A stretch of 64,000 nucleotides of DNA, from the NCBI RefSeq assembly GCF_910596095.1, contig NC_056533.1:28866662-28930661 (forward strand), written 5' to 3'. Shown in pieces: positions 11,534 through 24,268 of this stretch (positions are counted from its first letter, which is position 1; every line of letters begins with the position of its first letter). Below the pieces are notes generated by a model that had not been told where the DNA came from, did not search any database, and saw nothing but the letters and a program-made list of their open reading frames with translations. The DNA is from Thunnus maccoyii (Eukaryota > Chordata > Actinopteri > Scombriformes > Scombridae). The position numbers were made by a program, and so were the translations under genes.

Positions 11534-14500
11534 ATGCCTGCAGTTTCCACCGAGGTGAAGGAGCTGTATCTGTCCACATCTCTGGGTGACCTGAATAAGA
11601 AGGCTGAAATTAAGCCAGACAAGATAAGCACCAGAAAGTATGTTTGAAGGATGGATTCACAATGTTTCAAGTCTGTCTTAAAATAACAGAGGTGCCCATA
11701 TGAACACTGAAAGAGGTTTTCCTCGCTGTAATCATTCCTCCTCTTCATACAGGTTATTAAGATCCCCTTCAAACGTGCTTTCAATGTAAGTGATGGGGGC
11801 CAAAATCCACAGTGTGTCCCACTAGTCATTTTGTGCAAAAATGCATTAAAAAGTTTATCTAGAGCTTATATGAGTCTTCAGCAGTCGGAGTTAGTCATAT
11901 CAAGTGGATATCTGCCGCCTTTACAGTCTTTTTAGCATCAAATGACCTCTTTTTGTTTCCTCGGACTGTTGAACTGAGGTGGAAATATAGTAACAAAAAG
12001 AGGGACTATGGCACTAAAAGGGCTGTAAGGTTGAAAGACATCTACTACATTTGACTAATATTGATGGCTGTAGCCTCATATTAACTCATGGATTTTGGCC
12101 TCCATCACTTACATTGTAAGTGCATTATAAAGGGATCTTCTAATGACCAGTATAAACACAAGGAATGGTAACAGTCCAGTTTAACATGCACTTGTTATAT
12201 GACACCAAAAGATCTATGAAAATGGTTTTCTTTTCTATCACTAAAGGTAGAGAATTAAGTTGTGTTTTTTTTCTCATTTACTGTGTTGCAGCTATGTTCA
12301 GAGTGCCTGTAAAATCTTCAAGGCGGCAGAGGAGTGCCGTCTGGACAGAGATGAGGAGAAAGCTTATGTACTTTACATGAAGTATTTAACAGTATATGAC
12401 CTCATCAAGAAAAGACCAGACTTCAGGCAGCAACCGGTATAGTGACTTGTTTATCATTAAATGTTGTATCGTGTGTTTATGTTTGTTACCAAAGAAGGTG
12501 CAGTGTTTCTTATGTAAAGACTTGTTTACCAGTGGAAATGCATCAAGAATTGATATCTGTTATTTCTGATTAAATTTCTTCCAATGTTCACAGGAGTATT
12601 ACATGACCATGCTCGGGACAACTAGCTTTAAAAGAGCCATTGAAGAAGCAGAGAAGCTCTCTGAAAGCCTTAAACTCAGGTTTGACACAATTTATTAATG
12701 CATACTCTGTATAAAAAAAAGACATTAGAACACGAGTATGTAATCAATTTTTTTCTTTTTTATTCAGCTAATCTTTTAACATTTATCATATAATTTAACA
12801 GGTATGAGGAAGTCGAGGTTCGGAAAAAGCTGGAGGAGAAGGAGAGACAAGAGGAGAAGAAAAGGAGGGAGGAAATAACTGAGAAAGATGGTGGTCGAAG
12901 CTCTCCCAAGGTATCATCAGCAAACAAGAAGGACAGCAAAAAGGTAGAGATGTCAAATTATAAATATACTCTCATTTTATTTGTATGTTAAACTTAAAAA
13001 CTGTGGCATACACTTAATTCCAAAGAGACTTACTTTAATCTTTACTTTGTTTACTGTATTTTGTCATGAATCAGCTCAAAGTCCAGACAAAACAAGAGAG
13101 ACCACACAAGTAATCATGGATTAAAGTAAAACAAATTAATTTAAGCAATGGTAAACTATACACAGTTTACTGTGGGATATGTAGATCAGTAGTATCAGTA
13201 TTGTGGTGAGAGCATGGATGTGAGAAAGTGTAATTTATGCAAGAGGTAAGGTGAAAAGCAAATCTAATAGAAACCAAAACAAAACCCTGCTAGAGAGAGG
13301 AGGCTCCTGGAGGAGCTTAGAGTGAGGAACCACAGGTGTATCCTGTGTGATTGCTCAGCTGATAACACTGATCTGACAGTAAACAGTCGTGCTGTTGTTG
13401 TAATGCAGCAGATCAGGAAAACGACCTGTGGAACAGGAATGACGGCACCAACAGCAGCTGTTCATATTTATTCATAAAATAAATATTACTGAATCATGAA
13501 TCAATCATAAAAAAAACACTCTTGTAACTTTTTATTATTTTCTTCACTCCTTTCTTATTTTCTATTTCAAGTACGTCTCACCTCCTTCAGGAAAATATGA
13601 TGTCGTACAGCTGCGTGTCTCCTATAATATCATCCTGAGCCTGAAAAGGACGTCAGACTTTCACAAACTAAATAAAATATTTTATTTAAATGTAGGCTAT
13701 TCTGTAGGCTATATAGCTGTTTTTATTGCTCCTTTACGTTGGTTTTGTTTTTTCAGTAACAAAATACAGCCCAACGCTGCTATAGATCTATAATTAGATA
13801 ATAAAAAAATTGGAGCAGTTATCAGGCTCAGCTCTGCTCTCCGTCTCTTCGTCATGGATGTATAAAGAGCTGCAGGTCTGTGTGTCTGTTTGACAGAGGG
13901 CGGGTCTGAGCTACACTAACGCAGAGCAGAGAGGCCACAGCTGCATTCATACAAAATCCGGCAATATGGCACCTTCCCATAGGGTTGTGCGGAGGTGTGG
14001 GTGTGATTATTTGTTCTTTAGAAAGTAACCGCTGTGAAACAATCAGAGAATAACGTTGTATTTACTTGATTCACGACTTTGTTCTTGCCAGTGCCACTTG
14101 CTCTCTTCATCTCGCTCGACCACTGCTGACTCTCTCTCACGCTGTCTGTCTCTCTCGCTCACTCGGGAGGAGGGGCAAACTTTGAATTTTGTGTGTTTAC
14201 AAACACAAATCCTGCATAGTTGCCTTTAAACTTTAGAGTTTAAACTGTTATTTTGTTAAATTCTACAAATTGATAGCTGACTTCCAGATATTTCATAGAT
14301 GAGGTGCTGTGCATGAGTAGTTTCCGTCTCCTCTAATGTTAATTTCCTTGATGAAAACTGATTAAATATGTTCGTCAATGACCTTTGGTGTGTGTACAGT
14401 ACTCTTTTCAATTTTATTAGGCTAACTTCTTTTATTTCCGTTGTTCAGAACAGAAAAATAAGTTTGTCATGTACTTTAGGCAACCAAAAAATTGGTTTCA

Positions 14501-15961
14501 AAACATTTTATTGGCCGCACAGCTCTCATTGTTTTTTAGTAGTTTTAAAGAGAGTATTGAGCCCCAGTTGTTGAATCGTGTTGGTTCAAAATAAAAATGC
14601 AAATCAGAACATGTGTGGATGTATTCCTTAACTTGATACCATCAGACCAGACACTTTCTGCAAAGCTACATTCTTAATCATTCAATCTGTGTTTTTAATC
14701 AGATAATGATGATGATATAAAATCTGAAGTGAAATAAGTTAAGTAAAAATATTGGTTTATAGCTGACAAAATTAACACTAGTCTCAAAATGACGTTGGAG
14801 TGAGTGAGGACATCCTATTTTGATGAATCCTTGCGTCTCTTCCTTCGCATCTCCATCTCGCGTCCTTGCCGGGAGGAGCTGAGACGTGAGGAAGAGACAT
14901 GAGTGAGGGAAGCGAGGAGCCATGTTAGCTTAATGAAAAACACCCGTAGTAACACTAGCAGCTTAACTATGGGGGTTGGTTTCTACATTTAATGATAGTG
15001 ATGTCAGCTGATCCAAATCTCATGTCTGAATACCTCACCCAATAGACTTGCAAGTGGAATCTGAGGAAAATATACAAATGTCATTGATTAATGTAATGGT
15101 CTCATCATTTGAGGTTTCTTAATGTAAGAGGGAATTAAGTTCATTAGAACTAGTCAAATCAACATTTTTGATACGATTTTTGTTTCTGTCTGTCAGGTAA
15201 AAGGAGAGCAGAATGAGTTGAAAAATACTTCAAAAGGTAAGCAGAAAATGTGTAGTTCTTCCTGAGATATTGTCGATCAAGAAACCCAGAAATTTTCTGC
15301 TATTAAGTGTGAAGCGGCTAGTTGTAATTCCCAATTTTATACATTTTTCCCGATGTGCTGATTGAATGACTTCATCTGACAGCAGCGGTACCGCCCGGTG
15401 GCATCACAGCTGAGAAACTTTTCCATATGATGAAGGACCAGACGATTACAATGATTGTAATGGATGCGCGAAGCCACGGGGACTTCGAGGAGTCTCACAT
15501 TCACGTCCCGGCTCAGACCTGCATCAGCGTGCCTGAGGAGGCCATCAGCCCAGGGTAAGGAAGAAGAGAAAGCAGTTTTGAGGACAAGGCTTCACAGATG
15601 GATGAAATGTTGGCTGAAATTGGTGTATTTTGTTCATCATCATTTACCTACCTGGCTTTGGCAGTGTGCTAATATTAGTAGTTGTGTCCTCCTCTCCTTT
15701 TGTTAACTAGTTTTTCTGTTTCCTACATTTGCGTCATTAACACAAACAGGGAATATTTTTCGAGCCCTCCTGAACTGGATTGTCATGACTTTTCAGAATC
15801 ACTGTGAATCAAATTGAGGCAAAGCTGCCAGAGGTGTCCAAAGAGCAGTGGAGGCGGCGGGGCTTTGTGGATTATATAGTCCTGCTAGACTGGTTTAGTT
15901 CTGTTACAGACCTTACAATGGGCACTACCTTGCAGAGCCTCAAAGATGCCCTCTATAAGGT

Positions 15962-16004
<43 letters not shown>

Positions 16005-19000
16005 GCCATTTGCGCACTCGCTCATGTGTGACTCCGCATGTGTATAAATAACAGCTGATTTTTTTCTCGTGAGTCATTGTGTTTTCACACTCCATAGTGG
16101 GACAGCATCACCATCCTGCGTAGTGAGCCAATGGTGCTGGAGGGGGGCTACGAGAACTGGCTACTGTTTTACCCCATGTACACAACCAACGCTAAAGTTC
16201 GGCCCCCTAGACAGAACATTACCAGCACCCTCCCTCAGTGTGAGTATAATCGGCGCAGCATACGCCTCCAGCTTTGGCACTCTGTCTTCACCAAGCACTG
16301 GGATGTTAGTTTTTGCAACTGCAAAGCCAGTGGAAGTGTTAATACAGCTGCTGTTATTTTATTTTAGGAAATTATAAAAACTTATGAATAAGTGGGTTAA
16401 ATTTTTCCTACTCAGATGTCATATTCTCCACAAAAAGATGTCTTAAAATAAATGTTCTTACGTCGGCTATGTAATGCACATCATAACCATTGTGTTCCAG
16501 CTCAGAGTCAGCATTCATTTCCTGTATTTGCAGTGTAAAGGCTTATATAGTACAGTGAGATATAATCAAAAATAAATAAGAATATAGTTTTAAAAATGTG
16601 TGTTAATCTTGTGTTACTCATCTAGTGTACCTGGGCTTTTTAGTTTCTTCTGTATAAGAAGGTGATTCTCTCTTAGATTGTTTTTTTTTTCCTCTAATGT
16701 TTTCAACAGTAAACTTCAGTTACCCATCTCTTGAGGAACCAAAGCCTCCGACCCCGCCTCCACCAGAGCCTGAGGTTAAACCTGAGCCGCAGGAACTCTC
16801 AGCTCCTCTGTTGGTGAACGGAGTTGCTCCAACAGAAGTCCCCACACCTACAATGTCTGTGGTTGCCGACAGATTACCGGACACTGTCGATTCCTCTGTC
16901 TCAGGCTCCACAAATTCTGGGCAGGACCTAAATAAAAGGGGACCTGCGGCAGGTACATCTAGCCAGCCAGCTTCCACAGCCAAGGCCTTCCCACAGGTAC
17001 TATACTTAAAAACAATAGGAGAATACAAAAAATTAAGGCCTCAAAGTGTCTTTAAGCATCACTTATGCTATCATCTTTTCCTCCCTTGTTGTCCTGTTCC
17101 AGTTTGACCGTACCAAGAAACCCTCTGTGCGAGTGTCAGATGAGCCGAAACCCAGCCAGAATGGGTCAGACAAGGACAGCACCCAGAACGGCCCATTTGT
17201 CCCCAACCGCTCCGTCAAACCATCCTTCAACCCCAGCACTTCTCTGTCTAAAGAAGAACAGAGTCGGATACACTCTGAGGCGGTGGCAGTGATGGAGAAG
17301 GCACGACAAGAACAGGAAAAACGCACCCAAGAGCGGCGTCTAGAGGAGGAGAGACGGGAGAGGGAACAGAAGGAGAGGGATTTGAAGGACAGGGAAGAAA
17401 GTGAGAAGAGGAAGAAGGAAGAGGAGGAGAAAAGACATCAGGAGAAAAAGAGGCTGGAGAGGCAGAAGGCAGAAGAAGAGGAGGACAAAGAGAACAGGGT
17501 GTGGGATGAGAAAGAGAGGAAGGGAAAAGAGCAGAGCTCTGACACACCCTCAAAGAGTATGTCGTTGGACTCGCCTGCTCCCAACCATACTGTCAGTGAA
17601 ATAAAAGTGAGTCCTCTCATCTGTCAATGTCGATCACTACTACAGGTTGATGTTTCATTTCACCTCTGTGTGCATAGGAAAGTGTATCAAAATAATAGGT
17701 TTACAAATTGTCTTCATGCAAGTTACAACACAATCATATGATGTTATTGGAGACGTCTGTCCTAAATTACACAATAAGGAATAACGGTTATTGCAGGGAC
17801 TTAAATCTAGGGTCCCCAAATTGTGGATAAAAGGAAACTTGTGAAAACCTCACCTTTCAAATGGTATTCTAACCAGCAAGACCACAATTGCACATTTCCA
17901 TAAAATCTCAACATATAGCCCAGTGATCAGATCTGATCAATTGCAGGATTTTAATCTTGGTTATGCTCCCAACTTCAGACCAAAAGACAATTATTTTTAA
18001 CCTAAAACTAATATCTAATATACCCCTTTCATACAGCTGATCATGCATATTGTCATAGGTCATCAATATGTGTGTTTAACCCACTTTTAACCCAGAGACT
18101 GCTGTTAATGACTGGTTATCTGCAGCTGTACTTCCACACACCTTTGCTAAACAATATAATTACACAGAATTACATTACAAATAGTAATTAGATAAATGCA
18201 ATAACTACATATGCAACAGAGGTCCATGCTTTGCAAAATATACAGAAACACTGGAGACACTTGTGTGGTGGTGTATGAATCATACAGTTTTATGGGAGCT
18301 GATGAAGGCCAGACATGTCAATGACATTGGGATTCAGAAGTACTTGTTTTATGCTATTCTATTTCTTTTGCCCTTACCTTAAAACATCCCTTATAATTAT
18401 TTTTGCTGTAAACCTTTAAGTGCAATGTGCATGTTTATTCCACAGAGGGAGCCCCTGACCAGAGCAAGAAGTGAGGAGATGGGTAGGAGCGTACCAGGCC
18501 TGCCAGACGGTTGGATGAAGGTAACAGACATGTTTGAATATGAGACACTCTAAAATTGTAACAAAGTTGAGTTAGTTGGAGTCATTGAAAATAGACTGAG
18601 AAAAGAGAAATGTTCATTTAAATGATAATTATTTCTGTGTGTCTGATTCATGTCTGTCACTAGTAGCCTAATGCTTTATTGCTCCTTCGTTTCGGCTAGT
18701 TCCTGGACACCGTGACAGGGACTTACAGATACTACCATTCCCCAACCAACCGCGTCCACCTGTACCCTCCTGAGGTCACTGTTCCTCAGACCCCACCCTC
18801 CACACCGCCAACAGTCAAACAGAAGCAGCCACGACCAGCTGAGCCTGACCCCAACCGCGAACGAGAGCAGGAACAGTCCAAATTAAAACGCTCCTACTCC
18901 TCCCCCGATATCAGCCAGGACCTGAGAGACGAGGCCCAGAAGAAGGCCACCGCCCCAACCACTGCTGCTACCATACCAACCATCAACAGAGAGACCAAGT

Positions 19001-22000
19001 AAGACACACAGAGATGTTTTATGACACTCTGATACCTTCTAAAGCATATATTCTATTTTACATTAGTCCTGTAACACATAATACCTTTGTAACTTGTGAC
19101 ACTATATCAGAGGGCTGTTAACTCTATTGTCATATTTAGGGTTATAATTGCTGGTATCTATAATCAGTGTTCTCTCTGTACCTTTTATGTCTCCAGACCT
19201 CCCAGTACTAAAGTCTATTCTAAAGTGGAGATTGCACGACCTTCGGCTGCTAAAATCCGCAACCTGAATCCTACATTCGGAGGCCTGGGTGCATCCTTCA
19301 CTGGCCTCCGTAACCTCGGCAACACATGCTACATGAACTCCATCTTACAGTGTCTGTGTAACACTCCTGCCATGGCTGATTACTTCAACAGCAATTATTA
19401 CCTGGACGACATCAACAGGTCAGGGCCCAGATAACAACTGTCAAGAGATTTGTGGAGATGAGGAAGATATTTAACATTTCTGCTCCCGTTCTCACCCTCT
19501 GACAGGTCCAACATCCTCGGCCATAAAGGGGAAGTGGCGGAAGAATTTGGTGTGATCATGAAGGCGCTTTGGGCCGGTCTGTACAAGTGCATCAGTCCGC
19601 GGGACTTCAAAATCACCATAGGGAAGATCAATGAGCAGTTTGCTGGTTATGATCAGCAAGACTCTCAGGAGCTGCTGCTGTTCCTGATGGATGGGCTCCA
19701 TGAGGACCTCAACAAGGTAGTACTCACACTAGATGCCAAGAGAAAAAATTAGGACGCTAGCACCAGCATGGCATAAATTATTTTAATTTTTAAAAAGTTT
19801 AATCCACATAAGCTCACGCTGACTGAAATATTAAGTGAATAAATATTAATTAATTTATTCCTTTCAACCACGGCTTGCTAAGGCCTTCTGCTACCCCTGT
19901 ATGTTGTTGCACGTTTGCCTTTTGATCATAAAAACTTAGTCTTTTTATAATTTTCCTTCTTTCTGTTTTTTTTTCACTGGGTTTCATTTTGATGGCATAT
20001 TAGAGAGTAAGTAATTAGCTGTGTGTCGTTGGTCCTCCTGCAGCAGTGTGAGTGTGGTATGTCTGCATCTGTCTGGTCTGATGCTTCATCAGAACCTCTG
20101 CATGTAGACCCAAGACATGCCTCCATTGCCTGTATCGACTGACTTTACTGGCTTCATTTTTATTTGAATGGAGGAAAGGACTAGAGAAATCAGAAAAAAG
20201 GACAAATTCAGACGATTTCATAGCTTGATATTTGACCTTTTTTCCATTTTTATCACGCTAAAACATCAAAAAGACATTTTTCTTAGCTAAGACCACTGTT
20301 GAGCTGTCACTGAAGACGGCAGCTGGGAGATAAAACCATGATGAATGTCTCCACCTGGGGGTCGACTGAAAGTAGTGCATCCACCCCTTTTTACTTTTCA
20401 AACTGTTTACTCTCTCAAATGTAAAAAATATGGTGCCATCTAACAACTGAGGACATGCATTTCTCATGACACACTCTTCCATCTCATCACATCTCTTTTG
20501 TGTGAAGTTCAGACCTGTCTGCCATCAGGCTGGCCCAGTCCCAGTCCACTTTGTCTCTCCAGGCTAATTGGTAATTCAGTCAGACTAATTAATGAGATAG
20601 TAATTAGCATTAAGTGTTAACTTGCCTCTCATATCTCCCTGCCCTTCATTCCGAGAGTGAACTGGATATGGCTGAACTGCATGCAAATGAACCTGAAAGA
20701 GATGAAATAGGTGATGAATATAAAGTCTGTCACTGAGGAATTCAGCCTGTAGCAGTTATACTCAATGGTAATTGCTGTATTTTGTGAGATATTTAACTAC
20801 GACTGGAATAATCTGTATCTGTCACCAGCTTTGGTGGAATCATGAAATCAGGTTTTGCCTAAGCTGCAGTTGTTCCCGTGTGCGATCATGTTGTTTTTCC
20901 ATCTCTGGTGTCAGGCGGACAACAGGAAGCGGTACAAGGAGGAGGAAAATGACCATCTGGATGATCAGACGGCAGCAGACGTCGCTTGGAGCAAACACAA
21001 GCTGCTGAACGAGTCCATCATCGTAGCGCTGTTTCAGGGGCAGTTCAAGTCCACCGTGCAGTGTATGACCTGCCACCGTAAGTCCCGGACCTTTGAGACC
21101 TTCATGTATCTGTCACTGCCTCTGGCCTCCACCAGCAAGTGCTCCCTGCAGGTCAGTCAAATGAATCAAAGCCTGTGTCCGGAGTTTATGTTAAGCTTTA
21201 AGCTTGTCAGACAGACTAAAGTGTCACTGTACTTGACTGAAATGAATGTTTTGTTCTGTATTACAGGATTGTCTGAGGCTGTTCTCCAAGGAGGAGAAGC
21301 TGACGGACAACAACAAGGTGTTCTGCAGACACTGCAAAGCTCACAGAGATTCCACCAAGAAACTGGAGATCTGGAAGGTCCCTCCCATTGTCCTTGTGCA
21401 TCTGAAACGGTCAGTAGTGATGCTTCTACCTGTGTATATTTAATTATGTAGACTAAGAGCAAATGCTGCCTACTTCAGTCTTTTTCAGTATAGAGATATT
21501 TTGCTTGTTTTTTATAATACTCATTTCCACTGTTTGGAAAAGATGAAGAAACTTTGAATTATAAGAATTTGGAATAAATCCTAATCTGTTATATGTTTTT
21601 TGGGGGGGAGAATTTCTTTCAGTGTTAATAGGTTGACAATATTATTCTCGCATCGTTTCCTGCAGCTTCTCCTATGAGGGCCGATGGAAGCAGAAGCTGC
21701 AGACCTATGTGGACTTCCCTCTAGACAGTCTGGATCTGGCCCAGTATGTCATTGGACCCAAGCAGAACCTGAAGAGATACAACCTTTATGGAGTTTCTGT
21801 AAGTAGAAGTGAAGTGAACAGTAGAATGACCAATAGATTTGTAAGCAACGTTAACATCTGCCAGCACTTTGCTTTTACAGTAAATTATCCATGAAACAAT
21901 TGTTTTTTAAACAAATGAAAATTTACTCATGAAAACAAACAAGAAAGGAGGATAAGAGATGCAAAAAATACACAGCACACAGCTATGTAGTATTATTACC

Positions 22001-22552
22001 ATCACTGTGTAGTAATATATTGTACATATTCTTTAATGCTGCCAGTCATTTGGTTGGGAGAGTCCATAAAAAGATGATAAAGGGATGTAAAACTTTTTTC
22101 TTGCTACTCAAATAAGCCAATATCAAATTATTTCTTGTACTAAACACAGTGTAGATGAATTCTCCTCTTGGTTAATGTTTTTAGCCACTTCAAAGCAAGA
22201 TGAAAAGGCAAAAGCAAGGGTACAAAAAAGAAAATAACCTGTTTTCATAGATGAGAATAAGTTTGCAGACGGCTTGATGAGTGCACAGATCAGAACTGCA
22301 GTCCTGATGATTCAATAAGTAACCCATTAAATGATTATGATATGATTATATAGCCGTTGAGATGGTTTTAACTGTCGTCTTCTCCTCTGCCAGAACCACT
22401 ATGGGGGCTTAGATGGCGGCCATTACACAGCCTACTGTAAGAACAGCATCAAACAGCGCTGGTACAAGTTCGATGACCACGAGGTGTCCGAAATCTCCAC
22501 CTCTTCCGTCAAGTCCTCCGCGGCCTACATCTTGTTTTACTCCTCCCTGTGA
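11534..22552 (+). CDS. usp8: Ubiquitin carboxyl-terminal hydrolase 8 (USP8/UBPY)
   Basis: Endosomal deubiquitinase acting on receptors and ESCRT-0. Coding exons: 11534-11637, 12292-12436, 12594-12679, 12802-12943, 15197-15236, 15386-15554, 15797-15959, 16098-16239, 16710-16996, 17103-17606, 18446-18520, 18700-18998, 19197-19418, 19506-19716, 20915-21151, 21267-21409, 21666-21798, 22394-22552. All phases agree; total 1086 codons (human 1118). Order of parts: USP8 dimerisation/MIT region (1-110), rhodanese-like domain (about 170-310), two STAM-SH3 motifs (FDRTKKP 427-433, VPNRSVKP 459-466), a Glu/Arg/Lys-rich coiled coil in exon 10, a WW-like segment (about 611-641), the 14-3-3 site RSYSSP (683-688), then the USP domain. 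Catalytic Cys763 (GNTCYMN), His1044 (GGHYTA) and Asp1061 are present. Both CxxC pairs of the fingers are kept. Exon 4 could alternatively end at 12910. Confidence 0.96.
11690..12210. mobile_element. Foldback (long inverted repeat) MITE in usp8 intron 1
   Basis: Left arm (about 11690-11815) and right arm (about 12085-12210) are imperfect reverse complements over roughly 120 bases. The best block is AATGTAAGTGATGGGGGCC on the left against the complement of GGCCTCCATCACTTACATT on the right. Outer ends pair GGTGCCCATAT with ATATGACACC. The element lies wholly inside intron 1 (11638-12291), just before the exon 2 polypyrimidine tract. No clear target duplication was found. Confidence 0.75.
12944..15196. 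other. usp8: usp8 intron 4, repeat-rich
   Basis: The longest usp8 intron. No exon-like open frame. CpG-containing blocks at about 13830-14180 and 14740-14940 look unlike the surrounding AT-rich DNA and resemble old interspersed repeats, but I could not name them. TC-rich runs occur at 14130-14165. Confidence 0.5.
15965..16003. repeat. (GT)n microsatellite at the start of usp8 intron 7
   Basis: About 19 uninterrupted GT units begin only five bases after the splice donor of exon 7 (donor GTAACT at 15960). Confidence 0.97.
20510..20730. promoter_or_regulatory. Candidate conserved element/enhancer in usp8 intron 14
   Basis: Inside the 1.2-kb intron 19717-20914. A compact cluster of homeodomain-type cores (CTAATTGGTAATTC, CTAATTAATGAG, TAATTAGCATTAA) is followed by an exact octamer ATGCAAAT near 20681. 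Base composition and motif density differ from the neighbouring intron. Only motif density supports it; conservation is untested. Confidence 0.35.
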
Positions 22553-24170
22553 CGGAGCTGCAGGACACAAAAGAGAGAGAAAACACTACAACAGAGCAGT
22601 GACGCTCAAGCCTAGAGGTTGTTTTTTTTTTTCCTTTTTAAGATCACAGCTCTGAGGACCTGGTGCACGGAGTTGCGGGTTGACTAGAGGGTGCACGCGA
22701 GGAACGCACTCGAGCAGGTGGCTGTGAAAATCCTGTCTGTCCTAGATGGGAGAGAGGAGAGGTGCAGGCACACTGTGCAATGCTTCAGCTACTAGAGGAC
22801 CCTATAGCTGTTAAAACATGCCGTCTGTTCATATTACTGATCATCTAGAGACTAAACAGATGCTCCTTTCACTCTGACACTACCTTCGATGGCTGTGTTG
22901 TAGGGCTGACAGCTGGTTCAGATGCTCTTCACCCTCATTTCTGTTGTGCTCAGCGTGGATGGCCGTATAGCAGAAGTGATCCTCAGCTTTCTCGTACTGT
23001 GTATACACCGGGGTTAACAGTTAGACGGCATGTACATACTTACAGATGCTGATGTTGCACATTCAAAATGTAAATATTCAAGGGCAAAGTGTTTATCTGT
23101 TAAGTGACCAAATTTTTTTTTTTTTTTCCTTGAAAGTAGCAGCCATTATAGTATCACCACATTCATGAAGACAAACCATGTGTTTTAAGGGTTAAATTCT
23201 ATAGCCTTCTAATGTTTAATATGATCTTTAATCACATGGAAAAGGCTGTGAGCGTTGAATTTTGCGTATTTCCTAAAGGGAAGTGGGAACTGATTGTTGC
23301 TTGTTCATATTAGCCACATTCTTGCACTTACACAATATGCAATCAGTTTAAGTTTTTTTTTTGTAATGTAGAACGCATCATTTAACTGCATACATTAATA
23401 CTCGACTCAGAATGCTTTAAAAACGATATCGATGCTGAGATCTTGTTCGTCTTTCTCGGTCCAGCCAGTGCGGATGCTACCTGCTTCTATAAAGTCGGTT
23501 GTAGGATTTAAAACACACTTAATTATTGACTTTATATCTCCAGTGCAAACAAAAAAAAACTATTTAGAGGACAAATAACTGGCATCTTTTCTTGGCTTTT
23601 AACAACGATGTTGGTTTTTTTTTGAAAAAGTAGGTCTCAAGGAGGCCGAAATTTAGATTTATCTGATTAATTTTACTTCTGTGTTCAGTACTGACCCAGG
23701 ATGATATGAATATGTGAGAAATTGACCTTATTCTCTTTCACAAGTGTGTTAATGTCAACACTTACTGCCTGCCTGACTGACCGACTGACCAACGAGAGCA
23801 AGCACAAAGTATACTCACATTTTTCCTGAATGGACCAGAGATCTGAAGTGGCAGGATTTGACTCTACTTCCTGAGTAGTTTTCTTGCCCAGCATGAGATT
23901 AGGAACTTTTATTTTCTTGTACATGTTGATTTTATTTCTTAACGCTCTAAAAATTGTTTCAGATATAACAAATATATTAACCTTATCAACTCATGACTAT
24001 TTATTAAAACTGCTTCAAATTAGCGTTTGTGTGTGGATGATTGTTTTATGGTATTTTTAGCATAACATATTCAGTGGTGCAAACATTTGGCTGTAATGAT
24101 AACACACAAGGCATTGCTAGATCATTTCATTTATTTAAGAACATAATTATAAAGCCACCAAGAAAATAAA
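22553..24170 (+). other. usp8: usp8 3'UTR and possible poly(A) signal
   Basis: There is no further open frame after the TGA at 22550-22552. The sequence becomes AT-rich with T runs, as expected for a long 3'UTR. An AATAAA stands at 24165-24170. An earlier ATTAAA near 24003 is an alternative. The exact end is uncertain. Confidence 0.5.
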
Positions 24171-24268
24171 CATCAGAGATGTTGCCTGTGCTGAGGAGCA
24201 GATTCAAACTCAGGGGAAATGGGCAGAAAGCCAGTCCCGTCATGGATTAAGCCTTGTGGTTAGAGAGC
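24130..24268 (-). other. usp50-like 3'UTR with poly(A) signal
   Basis: On the minus strand an AATAAA lies at 24135-24130, about 135 bases after the stop codon at 24271-24269. This would give a very short 3'UTR whose end overlaps the possible usp8 3' end. Confidence 0.5.

Noticed and set aside
11395-11838. 147-codon open frame on minus
   Set aside because: Antisense to the usp8 ATG exon and intron 1; the peptide has no recognisable family and the usp8 frame explains the region.
17063-17553. Open frames on minus within usp8 exon 10
   Set aside because: Shadow of the Glu/Arg/Lys-rich coiled coil; the complement of GAG/AAG-rich DNA gives Ser/Leu/Pro-rich open frames.
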